A DNA stretch of 64,000 bases from Dyella marensis (GCF_900112865.1 NZ_FONH01000005.1:62001-126000); one strand, 5' to 3'. Numbered from the stretch's first letter, positions 41,811-51,305 are shown. The notes: generated by a model from the sequence alone, not told the origin. Numbers and translations: made by a program.

Positions 41811-44696
41811 ATGCGCCAACCCCTTGCCCTGCTCATCGCCGGGCTTCTGTCCGCCGGAGTCGCCATGACAGCGCCCTCGCCATCCCTGGCCGCCCCGGCC
41901 ACGCAGACCATCCCCGAGATCGCCTATACCCGCTTCACCCTGCCCAACGGACTGACCGTGGTGGTGCACGAGGACCACAAGGCGCCGGTGGTGGCGGTGA
42001 GCATCTGGTACCACGTCGGTTCGGGCGACGAGCCCAAGGGCAAGACCGGCTTCGCGCATCTGTTCGAACACCTGATGTTCTCGGGTTCCGAGAACCACAA
42101 GGGCACCTACTTCGCGCCGTTCGAACTGGCCGGCGCGACCGACATGAACGGCACCACCTGGTTCGACCGCACCAACTACTTCGAGACGGTGCCGACCACC
42201 GCGCTGGACATGGCGCTGTGGATGGAATCGGACCGCATGGGCCACCTGCTCGGCGCGATCGGCCAGAAGGAGCTCGACACCCAGCGCGGCGTGGTGCAGA
42301 ACGAAAAGCGCCAGGGCGAGAACCGCCCCTACGGCCGCGTGGACCAGAACATCCTGTCCAACACCTACCCGGCCAACCATCCGTACCAGCACGACACCAT
42401 CGGCTCCATGGCCGACCTGGACGCCGCCTCGCTGGCCGATGTGAAGCAGTGGTTCCACGACTACTACGGCGCCGCCAACACGGTGGTGGTGCTGGCCGGC
42501 GATATCACGCCGGCGCAGGCCAGGGAGAAGCTGACCAAGTACTTCGGCGACATCCCCGCCGGCCCGCCGGTGCCGCGCCAGCAGCCGTGGATCACCCCGC
42601 TGGCCAAGTCCAGCCGCGGCGTGCAGCACGACCACGTGTCGCAGCCGCGCATCTACCGCACCTGGGTGGTGCCGCAGCTGGGCACGGACGACATGGTCTC
42701 GCTGGACCTGGCCTCCACCGCGCTCGGCGGCGGCAAGACCTCGCGCCTGTACCAGCGCCTGGTCTACCAGGACAAGCTGGTCGACGACATTTCCGCCAGC
42801 GTCTCGCCGTTCGCCCTGGCCAGCCAGTTCCAGATCCAGGCCGACGTGCGCGAAGGCGTCGATCCGGCCAAGGTCGAGGCGGCCATCGCGGATGAGCTGA
42901 AGAAGTTCCTCGCCGACGGTCCGACCCAGGACGAGCTGGATCGCGCCAAGGTCGGCAACCGCGCGTCCTTCGTGCGCGGCCTGGAGAAGGTCGGCGGCTT
43001 CGGCGGCAAGGCCGTGATCCTGGCCGAGGGCCAGGTCTATCGCGGCGATCCGGGTGCCTACAAGAAAGACCTGGAGCGCATCGACACCGCCACCATCGCC
43101 AGCGTGAAGTCCGCCGCCGACAAGTGGCTGAACAAGGGCGATTACCTGCTGACGGTGCTGCCGGCCGGCGACGGTTTCGATCCGGACAAGGAAGACGCCA
43201 AGGTGGTGGCGCTGCCGGATGCGCAGGGCCGCCCGGAGGCCAAGTTGCCCGCCGCGCAGCAATACAGCGTGGGCAAGAACGAAACGAACCGCGCCGCAGG
43301 CGTGCCGCAGGTCAAGCAGTTCCCCGACCTGAGCTTCCCCAAGCTGGAGCGTGGCAAGCTGAAGAACGGCATCGAAGTGGTGCTGGCCCAGCGCCACACC
43401 GTGCCGGTGACGCAGATCCACCTGCAGTTCGACGCCGGCTATGCGGCGGACCAGGGCCACAAGCTCGGCACCGCCAGCTTCGCCACCACACTGATGAACG
43501 AGAGCACCAAGTCGCTGGACTCGGTCGAAGTGTCCAAGCGCAAGCAGCGCCTGGGCGCGATCACCAGCATCGGCTGCGGGCTGGACACCTGCACGGCCTC
43601 GCTCAACGCGCTCAACGACCAGCTCAAGCCTTCGCTGGAACTGTTCGCCGACATCGTGCGCAATCCGGCCTTCAAGGCGGACGACATCGAGCGCGTGCGC
43701 GGCCAGTGGCTGGCCGGCATCGCGCAGGAGAAGACCCAGCCGACGGGCCTGGCCCTGCGCACCTTGCCGCCGCTGCTGTACGGCCAGGGGCATGCCTATG
43801 GCATCCCGTTCACCGGCACCGGCACCGAGGCGGCGATCAAGTCGCTGACCGCCGATGACCTGACCGGCTTCCAGCACGCCTGGCTGCGGCCGGACAACGT
43901 GAAGATCCTGGTCGCCGGCGACACCACGCTGGAGCAGATCATCCCGCAGCTCGACGCCGTGTTCGACGACTGGAAGGCGCCGGCCACCCCGCTGCCGAAG
44001 AAGAACATCGCCAAGGTGGCCGTGCAGGCCAAGCCGCGCGTGTTCCTGATCGACCGGCCGGATGCGCCGCAGTCGCTGATCCTCGCCGGCCTGCTGGCGC
44101 CCTCCAGCAAGGCGCCGAACGATATCGACATCGACGTGGCCAACGGCGCTTTCGGCGGCAGCTTCACCTCGCGCCTGAACATGAACCTGCGCGAGGACAA
44201 GCGCTGGGCCTACGGCGCCTTCAGCTTCCTGCGCGATGCGCTGGGGCAGCGGCCGTTCCTGATGTATGCGCCGGTGCAGACCGACAAGACCGCCGAGTCG
44301 GCGCGCGAAGTGGAGAAGGAAGCCGTGGCCGTGATCGGCGCCAAGCCGCTCACCGCGCAGGAAGTGGACAAGATCAAGTCGTCCAACGTGCGCGGCCTGC
44401 CGGGCAGCTTCGAGACCACCGCCTCGGTGCTCGGCGCGGTCAGCGAGATCGTGCAGTACGGCCGTCCGGACGATTACGTGCAGACGCTCAAGCAGCACAC
44501 CGAGGCGGTGAACCAGGCCAGCGCGCAGAAGGCGATCGCCGAGATCGTCAAGCCGCAGGCGCTGACCTGGGTGATCGTCGGCGATCTCAGCAAGATCGAG
44601 CAGCCGGTGCGCGCGCTGAACCTCGGCGAGGTGCAGGTGATCGACGCCGACGGCAAGCCGGTGGCGGCCAAGGCGAAGGCCAAGGCGGCGAAGTAA
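41811..44696 (+). CDS. Periplasmic M16-family zinc metallopeptidase (pitrilysin-like)
   Basis: A 961-residue exported peptidase with a signal peptide (about 1-28) and four M16 domains. The inverted zinc motif HXXEH is HLFEH (H83, E86, H87), with the third ligand Glu165 in TQRGVVQNEKRQ. The second half (from about 510) repeats the fold without the zinc motif (HKLGTASFATTLMNES), as in closed-clamshell two-half M16 enzymes. RPDNVKILVAGD and NGAFGGSFTSRLNMNLREDKRWAYGAFS are typical C-domain blocks. It probably degrades peptides in the periplasm. RBS AGGAGG is strong. Natural substrate unknown. Confidence 0.93.
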   Translation: MRQPLALLIAGLLSAGVAMTAPSPSLAAPATQTIPEIAYTRFTLPNGLTVVVHEDHKAPVVAVSIWYHVGSGDEPKGKTGFAHLFEHLMFSGSENHKGTYFAPFELAGATDMNGTTWFDRTNYFETVPTTALDMALWMESDRMGHLLGAIGQKELDTQRGVVQNEKRQGENRPYGRVDQNILSNTYPANHPYQHDTIGSMADLDAASLADVKQWFHDYYGAANTVVVLAGDITPAQAREKLTKYFGDIPAGPPVPRQQPWITPLAKSSRGVQHDHVSQPRIYRTWVVPQLGTDDMVSLDLASTALGGGKTSRLYQRLVYQDKLVDDISASVSPFALASQFQIQADVREGVDPAKVEAAIADELKKFLADGPTQDELDRAKVGNRASFVRGLEKVGGFGGKAVILAEGQVYRGDPGAYKKDLERIDTATIASVKSAADKWLNKGDYLLTVLPAGDGFDPDKEDAKVVALPDAQGRPEAKLPAAQQYSVGKNETNRAAGVPQVKQFPDLSFPKLERGKLKNGIEVVLAQRHTVPVTQIHLQFDAGYAADQGHKLGTASFATTLMNESTKSLDSVEVSKRKQRLGAITSIGCGLDTCTASLNALNDQLKPSLELFADIVRNPAFKADDIERVRGQWLAGIAQEKTQPTGLALRTLPPLLYGQGHAYGIPFTGTGTEAAIKSLTADDLTGFQHAWLRPDNVKILVAGDTTLEQIIPQLDAVFDDWKAPATPLPKKNIAKVAVQAKPRVFLIDRPDAPQSLILAGLLAPSSKAPNDIDIDVANGAFGGSFTSRLNMNLREDKRWAYGAFSFLRDALGQRPFLMYAPVQTDKTAESAREVEKEAVAVIGAKPLTAQEVDKIKSSNVRGLPGSFETTASVLGAVSEIVQYGRPDDYVQTLKQHTEAVNQASAQKAIAEIVKPQALTWVIVGDLSKIEQPVRALNLGEVQVIDADGKPVAAKAKAKAAK

Positions 44697-44744
44697 GCCG
44701 TTCAGCCCCGCGTGGGCTGGCGGCATCGCAGCACGCTACGATGT

Positions 44745-44776
44745 GGGCCGGGCAGGCGACTGTCCGGCCCTTTTTC
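44745..44776 (+). terminator. Terminator of the M16 peptidase gene
   Basis: GGGCCGG (44745-44751) pairs with CCGGCCC (44764-44770), with an inner CAG/CTG pair, followed by TTTTTC. Confidence 0.85.
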
Positions 44777-44806
44777 TGGTTCTTTTTGACAGCCCTGGAG
44801 TCACCC

Positions 44807-45214
44807 ATGCGCAAGACCCTGCTGCTCGTTCCCGTGGCCCTGCTGCTCGGTGCCTGCACCTGGGGCATCACCCTGGACGATGGCGCCAAGAATGTCCGCA
44901 CGGTATGGAGCGGCGACGTCTCCTCCTGCCACGAGTTGGGCAAGGTCACCGTGTCGGTGATGAACCGCGTGGGGCCGATCAACCGCAACGACATCAAGGT
45001 GCGCGACGAGCTGGAAGTGATGGCGCGCAACGAGGCGGCCAAGATGCACGCCGACACGGTCAAGCCGCTGGCCGAGCCGTCCGAAGGTTCGCAGCCCTGG
45101 GGCGCCTACCAGTGCGGCGCCAACCGCCCGGCCGCGGGGCGTCCGGGGACGCCGACGCCGGCGCCGGGGCAGTCCGCGCCGGGCAATACGGAGACCTACC
45201 CGATCAAGGGCTGA
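44807..45214 (+). CDS. DUF4156-type lipoprotein
   Basis: A 135-residue lipoprotein: leader MRKTLLLVPVALLLGAC with Cys17 as lipid site. The body WGITLDDGAKNVRTVW, SCHELGKVTVSV, NDIKVRDELEVMARNEAAKMHADTVKP matches the DUF4156 pattern, in which a short Cys-containing core precedes a helix rich in N/A/A. The last 35 residues are a Pro/Gly-rich tail. Function is unknown; E. coli YjeI is a relative. Monocistronic, between two terminators. Confidence 0.82.
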   Translation: MRKTLLLVPVALLLGACTWGITLDDGAKNVRTVWSGDVSSCHELGKVTVSVMNRVGPINRNDIKVRDELEVMARNEAAKMHADTVKPLAEPSEGSQPWGAYQCGANRPAAGRPGTPTPAPGQSAPGNTETYPIKG

Positions 45215-45246
45215 GCCCTTCCCGGACATTGCGGAAAGACCACCGA

Positions 45247-45275
45247 AGCGCCCCTCCCGGGGCGCTTTCTTTTTG
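45247..45275 (+). terminator. Terminator of the DUF4156 gene
   Basis: AGCGCCCC-TCCC-GGGGCGCT, a perfect 8-bp stem, followed by TTCTTTTT. Confidence 0.9.
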
Positions 45276-45336
45276 CGCGCTGGATAAAGCCGCTTGCGCC
45301 GTTTATCGCACAAGCATAATATTCACAAATAAGTTG

Positions 45337-45348
45337 TACATAAATGTA
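45337..45348. promoter_or_regulatory. TACAT-AA-ATGTA palindrome upstream of marR-type gene
   Basis: A perfect 5-bp inverted repeat in an AT-rich stretch, 30 bases upstream of the MarR-family start. Position and size suit an autoregulatory MarR operator. Confidence 0.5.
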
Positions 45349-45378
45349 TTAAATGACCCGGTTGCACCGAGGATCCGC

Positions 45379-45873
45379 ATGAGCAGCTTCGCCCCCACCG
45401 AGCAGCGCCTGGCCATTACCTGCCGCCGCTATCCCGACTTCCCGCGCGACCCGGCCATCCTGGTGCGCCTGGTCAAGCACATCTACAAGCGCGTGCACGA
45501 CGACACCAACGCCTTGCTCAAGCCCTACGGCCTCAACCATCCGGAATACAACCTCCTGATGATGCTGTACGGCACCGAGGGCTATACCCTCAATCCCTCG
45601 CAGCTGGCGGATGCGGCGGGGGAGAAGTCCGCCAATATCACGCGGCTGACCAACGAGTTGTGCGACAAGGGCCTGATCGAGCGCACCAGCAGCGATGAAG
45701 ACCGCCGCAAGGTCACGCTCACGCTGACGGCGAAGGGGCTGGCGATGATCGAAAGCTTCCTGCCCGACATCTGCAGCCTGCTGGACCGGCAGGCCGTCGG
45801 CCTGCAGCCGCGCGAATCGGCGCAGCTGGAGCGGCTGCTGAAGAAATTCCTCGACCACCTGGACCGGGCCTGA
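45379..45873 (+). CDS. MarR-family regulator of the efflux operon
   Basis: A 164-residue winged-helix regulator: LNPSQLADAAGEKSANITRLTNELCDKGLIERTSSDEDRRKVTLTLTAKG (about 76-125) is the MarR HTH plus wing, flanked by dimerisation helices. It is 4 bases upstream of the FUSC gene, so it is the first gene of the operon and likely its repressor. MarR regulators of this type respond to aromatic acids; the ligand is not known here. ATG 45379 is preceded by GAGGAT. Confidence 0.92.
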   Translation: MSSFAPTEQRLAITCRRYPDFPRDPAILVRLVKHIYKRVHDDTNALLKPYGLNHPEYNLLMMLYGTEGYTLNPSQLADAAGEKSANITRLTNELCDKGLIERTSSDEDRRKVTLTLTAKGLAMIESFLPDICSLLDRQAVGLQPRESAQLERLLKKFLDHLDRA

Positions 45874-45877
45874 GGCC

Positions 45878-48016
45878 ATGTCCCCGGCTGACGCCAGCAC
45901 CGCGACCGCCGCCCCGCGCTGGTCCTGGCTGCCCGCATTCCTGGCCGAGGAACGGGTGTCGTGGGTGTTCGTCGCCAAGACGGTGCTGGCGATGTATGTC
46001 ACCTGCTGGCTTGCCATGCTGTTCCAGCTGGAGCAGCCGGCTACGGCGATGATCACCGTGGCCATCGTGATGCATCCGCAGAGCGGCATGGTGCTGGCCA
46101 AGAGCTTCTACCGCGCGCTGGGCACCTTCGCCGGCAGCCTGTTCGGCCTGGTGCTGATGAGCCTGTTCCCGCAGCAGCGCGAACTGTTCCTGCTGAGCCT
46201 GTCGCTGTGGGTGGCGCTGTGCGCCGGCGGCGCCACCCTGTACCGCAACTTCGCCGCCTACGGCTTCGTACTGGCCGGCTATACCGCGGCGATCGTGACC
46301 CTGCCGGCGGTGAGCAATCCGCTCAATGTGTTCGATTCGGCGGTGATGCGCGTGAGCGAGGTGATGCTCGGCATCATCGTGTCCGGCGTGGTCAGCGACG
46401 TGATCCTGCCGGAGCGTCTGCGCCCGCTGCTTCGCCGCAGCGCGCGCGAACACTTCGCCCATTTCATCGACTTCGCGCGCGGCAGCACCGGCGGCACCAT
46501 TCCGCGGCGCGAGATGGAGAAGGCGCACCTACGCTTCGTGCGCGCCGCGGTGCAGCTGGAAGACCTGCGCGCCTCGGTGATCTTCGAAGACCCGGAGGCA
46601 CGCGCCCGCAGCAGTCGCATGCGCCTGCTCAACCAGCGCTACATGGCCGCCTCCACCAGCTTCCAGTCTGCGCACCACCTGATCAATCGCCTGCTGCGCG
46701 CGGGGCGCAGCAATGTCGCCGCGGCCTTGATCGAACTGTATGCGCCGATCGGCGAAGCGCTCTCGCCCGATCCGGCGCTGCAACAGGATCCGGCCGTGCT
46801 CGCCCCGCGCCTGCAGGCCTGCGAAGAGGTGCTGCCGCCCATGGCCGCGCGCCTGCGCGCCGAGCTGCCGGCCGACGCCTGGCTGGAATTCGATACCGGC
46901 GCCGGCCTGCTGCGCCGCTTCTGCAGCGAGATGCGCGACTTCACCGCGCTGGAAGCCTCGCTGCGCGAGGGCAAGCTCAAGGGTGCGGTGGAGATCGTGC
47001 ATTTCCGCCGCGGCAACGACGTGCTGGGCGCCGCGGTGAGCGTGCTGCGCACTTTCCTCACCATGTCGGTGCTCAGCGCGTTCTGGCTGGGCAGCGGCTG
47101 GACCTACGGCTCCAGCGCGATGCTGCTGGCGACCATCTTCAGCGGCCTGTTCGCCGCCTCGGCCTATCCGATGATGGCGGTGACCAACACGCTGGGCGGC
47201 TACGTCGCCGGCATGGTGGGCGGCTATCTGGTCACCTTCTACGGGCTGCCCGGCGGCGACGGCTTCGCCATGCTGATCATCGCCACGCTGCCGTTGCTGC
47301 TGCTCGGGCCCTACCTGACCACGCGCAACCACACCCTGCCGGGCGTCGGCGCCGGCTACACGCTGGGCTATGTCTACATCCTGGCGCTGAAGAACCCGAT
47401 GGTCTACGACCCTACGCGCTTCCTCAACGATGCGATCGCGCAAGTGGTCGGCATGGCCATGACGGCGGTGTTCTTCATCTTCGTGCCGGCGGTGACCGGC
47501 TCGCTGTGGCAGCGCCGCCGCCAGCTGGTGCAGCTGCGGCACCAGGTGGTACTGGCGGCGAACGCGCCGCTGCCGGGCCTGCTGTACAGCTTCGAAAGCG
47601 TCAATCGCGACATCGTGCAGCAGGTGGTGACATATACCCGCCCGGACACGGACGAGTCGCGCAGCCTGCTGGCCTGGGCGCTGTCGGTGCACGAATGCGG
47701 CCGTGCGGTGATCGAGCTGCGCCAGGACATCGCGCGCAGCGGCATGCCGCTGTCGGTGGTGGCGCCGGTGCAGGATGCGGTGCATGCGCTGGGCGCGCTC
47801 TACGCGCAACCCGGCGCCGGGCGCTGGCGCGATGCCGATCAGCGCGTGGCCCACGCCATCGCCATCACCCATGCCCACCTGGCGCAGTCGCCGTCGACCT
47901 GCCAGGCCGCGCTGACCCATCTCTACCTGTTGCGCAGCGCGCTGCGCGACGACGAATCGGCCATGGCCCCCTATATCCAGGCGAGCCGGGCCGCGGAGTC
48001 TCCCCATGCTGCATGA
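45878..48016 (+). CDS. FUSC-family efflux protein (AaeB-like)
   Basis: A 712-residue inner membrane protein of the fusaric-acid-resistance family. Two blocks of hydrophobic helices (about 30-175 and 395-545) flank soluble domains; WVFVAKTVLAMYVTCWLAM, QPATAMITVAIVMHPQSGMVLAKSFYRALGTFAGSLFGL is the diagnostic N-terminal segment, repeated in part near the second block. With its partner DUF1656 and HlyD proteins downstream it forms an aromatic-acid exporter. It overlaps the DUF1656 gene by 11 bases. Confidence 0.92.
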   Translation: MSPADASTATAAPRWSWLPAFLAEERVSWVFVAKTVLAMYVTCWLAMLFQLEQPATAMITVAIVMHPQSGMVLAKSFYRALGTFAGSLFGLVLMSLFPQQRELFLLSLSLWVALCAGGATLYRNFAAYGFVLAGYTAAIVTLPAVSNPLNVFDSAVMRVSEVMLGIIVSGVVSDVILPERLRPLLRRSAREHFAHFIDFARGSTGGTIPRREMEKAHLRFVRAAVQLEDLRASVIFEDPEARARSSRMRLLNQRYMAASTSFQSAHHLINRLLRAGRSNVAAALIELYAPIGEALSPDPALQQDPAVLAPRLQACEEVLPPMAARLRAELPADAWLEFDTGAGLLRRFCSEMRDFTALEASLREGKLKGAVEIVHFRRGNDVLGAAVSVLRTFLTMSVLSAFWLGSGWTYGSSAMLLATIFSGLFAASAYPMMAVTNTLGGYVAGMVGGYLVTFYGLPGGDGFAMLIIATLPLLLLGPYLTTRNHTLPGVGAGYTLGYVYILALKNPMVYDPTRFLNDAIAQVVGMAMTAVFFIFVPAVTGSLWQRRRQLVQLRHQVVLAANAPLPGLLYSFESVNRDIVQQVVTYTRPDTDESRSLLAWALSVHECGRAVIELRQDIARSGMPLSVVAPVQDAVHALGALYAQPGAGRWRDADQRVAHAIAITHAHLAQSPSTCQAALTHLYLLRSALRDDESAMAPYIQASRAAESPHAA

Positions 48017-48221
48017 CCTGATCCCGCACGAAGTCGCCCTGGCCGACGCGCTGGTGCCCGGCCTGCTGATCGTGTTCATCGGCTGCCTGCTGGCGCTGTG
48101 GGCGGTCGACACCCTGGTCGGCCGCTTCGGCCTCTATCGCTTCGTGTGGCATCCGCCGCTGTTCCGGCTGGCCCTCTTCGTGTGCATGTTCGGCGCGGCC
48201 GGACTGCTGCTGTTTCCCTGA
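48006..48221 (+). CDS. DUF1656 membrane protein (AaeX-like)
   Basis: A 71-residue protein with two membrane helices (about 18-35 and 52-70) and the DUF1656 signature VDTLVGRFGLYRFVWHPPLFRLALFV. It always lies next to FUSC and HlyD genes, but its role is unknown. Its start lies inside the end of the FUSC gene. Confidence 0.92.
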   Translation: MLHDLIPHEVALADALVPGLLIVFIGCLLALWAVDTLVGRFGLYRFVWHPPLFRLALFVCMFGAAGLLLFP

Positions 48222-48230
48222 GCCATCACC

Positions 48231-49244
48231 ATGAAAATCCCCTCGCTGCTTCGTTTCGCCCTTACCGCCGTCGTCGTCGTCGTGGCCGCGCTGCTCGGCC
48301 ACGCGCTGTGGCGCCATTACATGTACTCGCCGTGGACCCGCGACGGCCGCGTGCGCGCCGAGGTGGTGCGCATCGCACCGGACGTCTCCGGCCTGGTCAC
48401 CCGCGTGGCGGTGATCGACAACCAGCAGGTGAAGAAGGGCGACCTGCTGTTCGCCATCGACAAGCCGCGCTTCGAATACGCCGTGGCCCAGGCCCAGGCC
48501 AACCTCGCCGCGGCCGAGGCCAGCGCGCGCGCCGCCGGCGCCAATATCAACGCCGCCCTGGCCAGTGCCGCCGCGCGCAAGGCCGATTACGAGATGGCGT
48601 CCTCGCAGGCGCAGCGCCGGCAGCGCCTGGGCGACGTGGTCTCGCAGGAAGTGCGCGCCGACGCGCAGTCCTCCGCCAACGCCGCGCGCGCCACCTGGCA
48701 GCAGGCGCAGGCCAGCGGCAGCCAGGCCAGCGCCTCGCGCCAGCAGGCCGAGGCCGCGGTGGAGCAGGCGCAGGTGGCGCTGGACCGCGCCAGGCTGGAT
48801 CTGGAGCGCACCGAGGTGCGCGCGCCGGTCGACGGCTACGTCACCAATCTCGATATCCGCGTCGGCGACTACGCCGCCACCGGTTCGCCGCGCCTGGCGC
48901 TGATCGACAGCCACAGCTACTACATCTACGGCTACTTCGAGGAAACCAAGCTGCCGCACCTGCGCGTCGGCGATCCGGTGAACATCCGCCTGATGGCCGG
49001 CGGCGCGCACTTGAAGGGCCAGATCATCGGCATCGCGCGCGGCATCACCGACCGCGACAACCCCACCGGCAGCGACCTGCTGGCCGACGTCAATCCCACC
49101 TTCAACTGGGTGCGTCTGGCCCAGCGCGTGCCGGTGCGCATCGCCATCGACACCGGGCACCTGCCGCCAGAGGTGCTGATCGCCGCGGGCATGACCGCGA
49201 CGATCGAGGTGCAACCGCGCGCCGACGGGCGCGAGACGGATTGA
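48231..49244 (+). CDS. HlyD/EmrA-family periplasmic adaptor (AaeA-like)
   Basis: A 337-residue membrane fusion protein: one N-terminal membrane anchor (about 9-30), a split biotinyl-lipoyl-like domain (RIAPDVSGLVTRVAVIDNQQVKKGDLLFAIDKPRFEYAV and ERTEVRAPVDGYVTNLDIRVGDYAATG), and a long alpha-helical hairpin between them (about 80-190, Ala/Gln-rich). It should connect the FUSC pump to an outer membrane channel; no channel gene is in the operon. Start ATG 48231 is 9 bases after the DUF1656 stop. Confidence 0.93.
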   Translation: MKIPSLLRFALTAVVVVVAALLGHALWRHYMYSPWTRDGRVRAEVVRIAPDVSGLVTRVAVIDNQQVKKGDLLFAIDKPRFEYAVAQAQANLAAAEASARAAGANINAALASAAARKADYEMASSQAQRRQRLGDVVSQEVRADAQSSANAARATWQQAQASGSQASASRQQAEAAVEQAQVALDRARLDLERTEVRAPVDGYVTNLDIRVGDYAATGSPRLALIDSHSYYIYGYFEETKLPHLRVGDPVNIRLMAGGAHLKGQIIGIARGITDRDNPTGSDLLADVNPTFNWVRLAQRVPVRIAIDTGHLPPEVLIAAGMTATIEVQPRADGRETD

Positions 49245-49269
49245 GCGCCGCGACGCCGGCGTAGCCCGC

Positions 49270-49356
49270 GTAGGTTGGGGTGAGCGCCAGCGAACCCCAA
49301 CATGGCGCTACGCCTGAAACGTCTGTTGGGGTTCGCTCTCGCTCACCCCAACCTAC
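49270..49356. repeat. REP-like hairpin element, copy 3 of 5
   Basis: The same family as copies 1, 2, 4 and 5, with arms at about 49270-49301 and 49325-49356. It lies between the convergent HlyD and aspartyl-protease genes; the protease stop is 3 bases beyond it. Here the plus-strand gene stops 26 bases earlier, so the TAG is not used as a stop codon. Confidence 0.88.
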
Positions 49357-49359
49357 TGT

Positions 49360-51231
49360 TCAATGCGGGGCCATGTCGCGCAGCCGCATCTCCAGCACCT
49401 TGCCGCCATCCAGCGTCAACTTCAGCGGCGTGCCTTCCGGACGGCTCGAAATGGCATCGCGCAATTCGCCAAGGCCCAGCGCCTTTGCCGACTTGCCGTT
49501 CACCGCGACGATGAAATCCCCCGCCTTCAGGCCGGCTTCCGCCGCCGGGCTCCCGGGCAGCACCCAGCTCACCTTGTAGCGATCCGGCTGCGCCGCCGAC
49601 TTGCCGGCGCGGAAGCCGGCCATCGCGTATTGCGCCGGCACGGCGGGCTGGCGCGGCAGCAGCACCAGCTCCGCGCGGCGGTAGTCGAAGTGCACGTTGA
49701 AGCGCGACAGGATGTCCTGCCCGATATTGCCCGCCTCGGTGGGATTGCCGGTGGCGCCCGCATCGGCGCGGGTCAGCATCGCCACCACGTTATCCAGCCG
49801 CTGGCCGCCGAGCTGCATGCCCTGCGCGTGCGCGAAGTGCGCGGTGAACAGGCCGCCCACGCCGCCGGTGGGTGCGGGCGCGCCGTGCTCGTAGCGCGCG
49901 GCGATGCCGTTCTTCGCGGCCCACTGCGGGAACAGCAGGGTCAGGCCGCCGTTGCCGGTGTCGATGCCGAACACGCCGTGCTTGCCGTCGAGGCTGGCGT
50001 CGACCAGCGGCATGTCGTAGGTGAATGTCAGCGGCAGCCGCTCGCCGCGCTCCGCCGTGGGCGCTTCGCCATGGTCGTAGGACTGCAGCACAAGCTGGTT
50101 CTTGTCGTAGTCGAAAGTGACCGCGAAGCGCTCGAAGATCTCCAGCCCCAGGATGCCGGCGATCGGCTCGCGCCCTTCGCCGCGCTCGTAGAACTCGTGC
50201 GGGTAGGGCATCACCAGGAAGGCGATGTCGCGGATATCCGCACCGCCCATGCCTAAATGCGCGACCCGCGCATACGCCGTCTCCATCGAGCCCGGGCCGG
50301 AGCCGGTGCTCACGCCCGCGCCCTGGGTGGCGATGCCCAGCTTCTTCGCCGCGTCGGCAGTGAGGATGGCGTGGCCGCCGGTGTCGAGGATGAAGGGCAT
50401 CGGGCCCTTGCCGTCGATGCTGGCGTCGACCAGCAGGAAGCCGCCTTCCAGATGCATCGGCACGGTGGTCCGGCGCGCATCGTCCTTCATCGTCACGTCG
50501 CGCACGGCGTTGTCGGGGCGTGCCAGCGCGCCGGCCGGTGCGCGTTCGAGCCAGCGATAGCTCTGCACGATGTCGGTGCTGCCGTTGTCCTCGCCGCCGC
50601 CGGCGGTGACCGCGCTGGCGGTGAGGCGGAACGGCAGCTGCACGCCATCGACATCGCGGTAGTCGGCGAAGGCTTCGGTGGCCAGCAGGAAGGAGCTGGC
50701 ATAGGTCGCATGGTCGAGCCGGTGCGTGGACGGGTCGATCCACAGCGTGATGGCGCGGCCGCCGGCGGGCGTGGCTTCCAGGCGCGCGTAGCGATGGCCG
50801 TTGGCCGTGGCCTGCGGCAGCTGGCGATAGCGCGTGCCGTCGTCCGCGGCGAGGAAACCGAAGCGGCGCAGCCAGTTCTCGCTGGTCGCGACCACCAGCG
50901 CCTCGGTCGAATCGTAGGGATGCGACAGGCCGGTGATGTCCTGGTGCCAGCGCCCCTGCGCATCCTGGCCATCGGCGCGGGTGAACATCGGCGTGCGCGC
51001 ATGTTCGGTGTAGTGGCCGTTGCGCAGGTCCACCGTCATGCGCCACTCGCCGCTCAGGCCTTCGGCTTCCTGGCGACCCTCCGCGACGAGCGCGCCATGG
51101 CGGCGCCAGGCCTCGGCGCCGTGTGCTTCGCGCAGCTGGCGCAGCAGGGTGTCGGCATCGTCGGCGCAGGCCAGCGCGGGCAGCAGCAGGCCGGCGAGCA
51201 TGAGCAGGCGGGGCAGGGATGGTTTCAGCAT
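49360..51231 (-). CDS. Exported protein with two retropepsin-like aspartyl protease domains and PDZ
   Basis: A 623-residue protein with signal peptide (about 1-23), an N-terminal domain of LolA-like pattern (about 24-240), a first aspartyl protease-like domain (VDASIDGKGPMPFILDTGGHAILTA), a second one (PLVDASLDGKHGVFGIDTGNGGLTLLF) and a C-terminal PDZ (VSWVLPGSPAAEAGLKAGDFIVAVNGKSA). Both halves keep the D-T-G triad, so they may pair like a bilobal pepsin (inference). It may be a periplasmic or secreted protease; substrate unknown. It is divergent from nothing: the AraC-type gene lies upstream on the same strand. Confidence 0.85.
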   Translation of the reverse strand: MLKPSLPRLLMLAGLLLPALACADDADTLLRQLREAHGAEAWRRHGALVAEGRQEAEGLSGEWRMTVDLRNGHYTEHARTPMFTRADGQDAQGRWHQDITGLSHPYDSTEALVVATSENWLRRFGFLAADDGTRYRQLPQATANGHRYARLEATPAGGRAITLWIDPSTHRLDHATYASSFLLATEAFADYRDVDGVQLPFRLTASAVTAGGGEDNGSTDIVQSYRWLERAPAGALARPDNAVRDVTMKDDARRTTVPMHLEGGFLLVDASIDGKGPMPFILDTGGHAILTADAAKKLGIATQGAGVSTGSGPGSMETAYARVAHLGMGGADIRDIAFLVMPYPHEFYERGEGREPIAGILGLEIFERFAVTFDYDKNQLVLQSYDHGEAPTAERGERLPLTFTYDMPLVDASLDGKHGVFGIDTGNGGLTLLFPQWAAKNGIAARYEHGAPAPTGGVGGLFTAHFAHAQGMQLGGQRLDNVVAMLTRADAGATGNPTEAGNIGQDILSRFNVHFDYRRAELVLLPRQPAVPAQYAMAGFRAGKSAAQPDRYKVSWVLPGSPAAEAGLKAGDFIVAVNGKSAKALGLGELRDAISSRPEGTPLKLTLDGGKVLEMRLRDMAPH

Positions 51232-51305
51232 GGCGTTCGTCTCCTTGGCGTACGCAACGCATGCTGCCGGGCATGCGCGGTGCCGACTAGGACGAAGCTG
51301 AGGTT

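Noticed and set aside
41805-44726. A 973-codon minus-strand frame opposite the M16 peptidase.
   Set aside because: It mirrors the real gene, with His/Val/Gly/Arg bias and no motifs.
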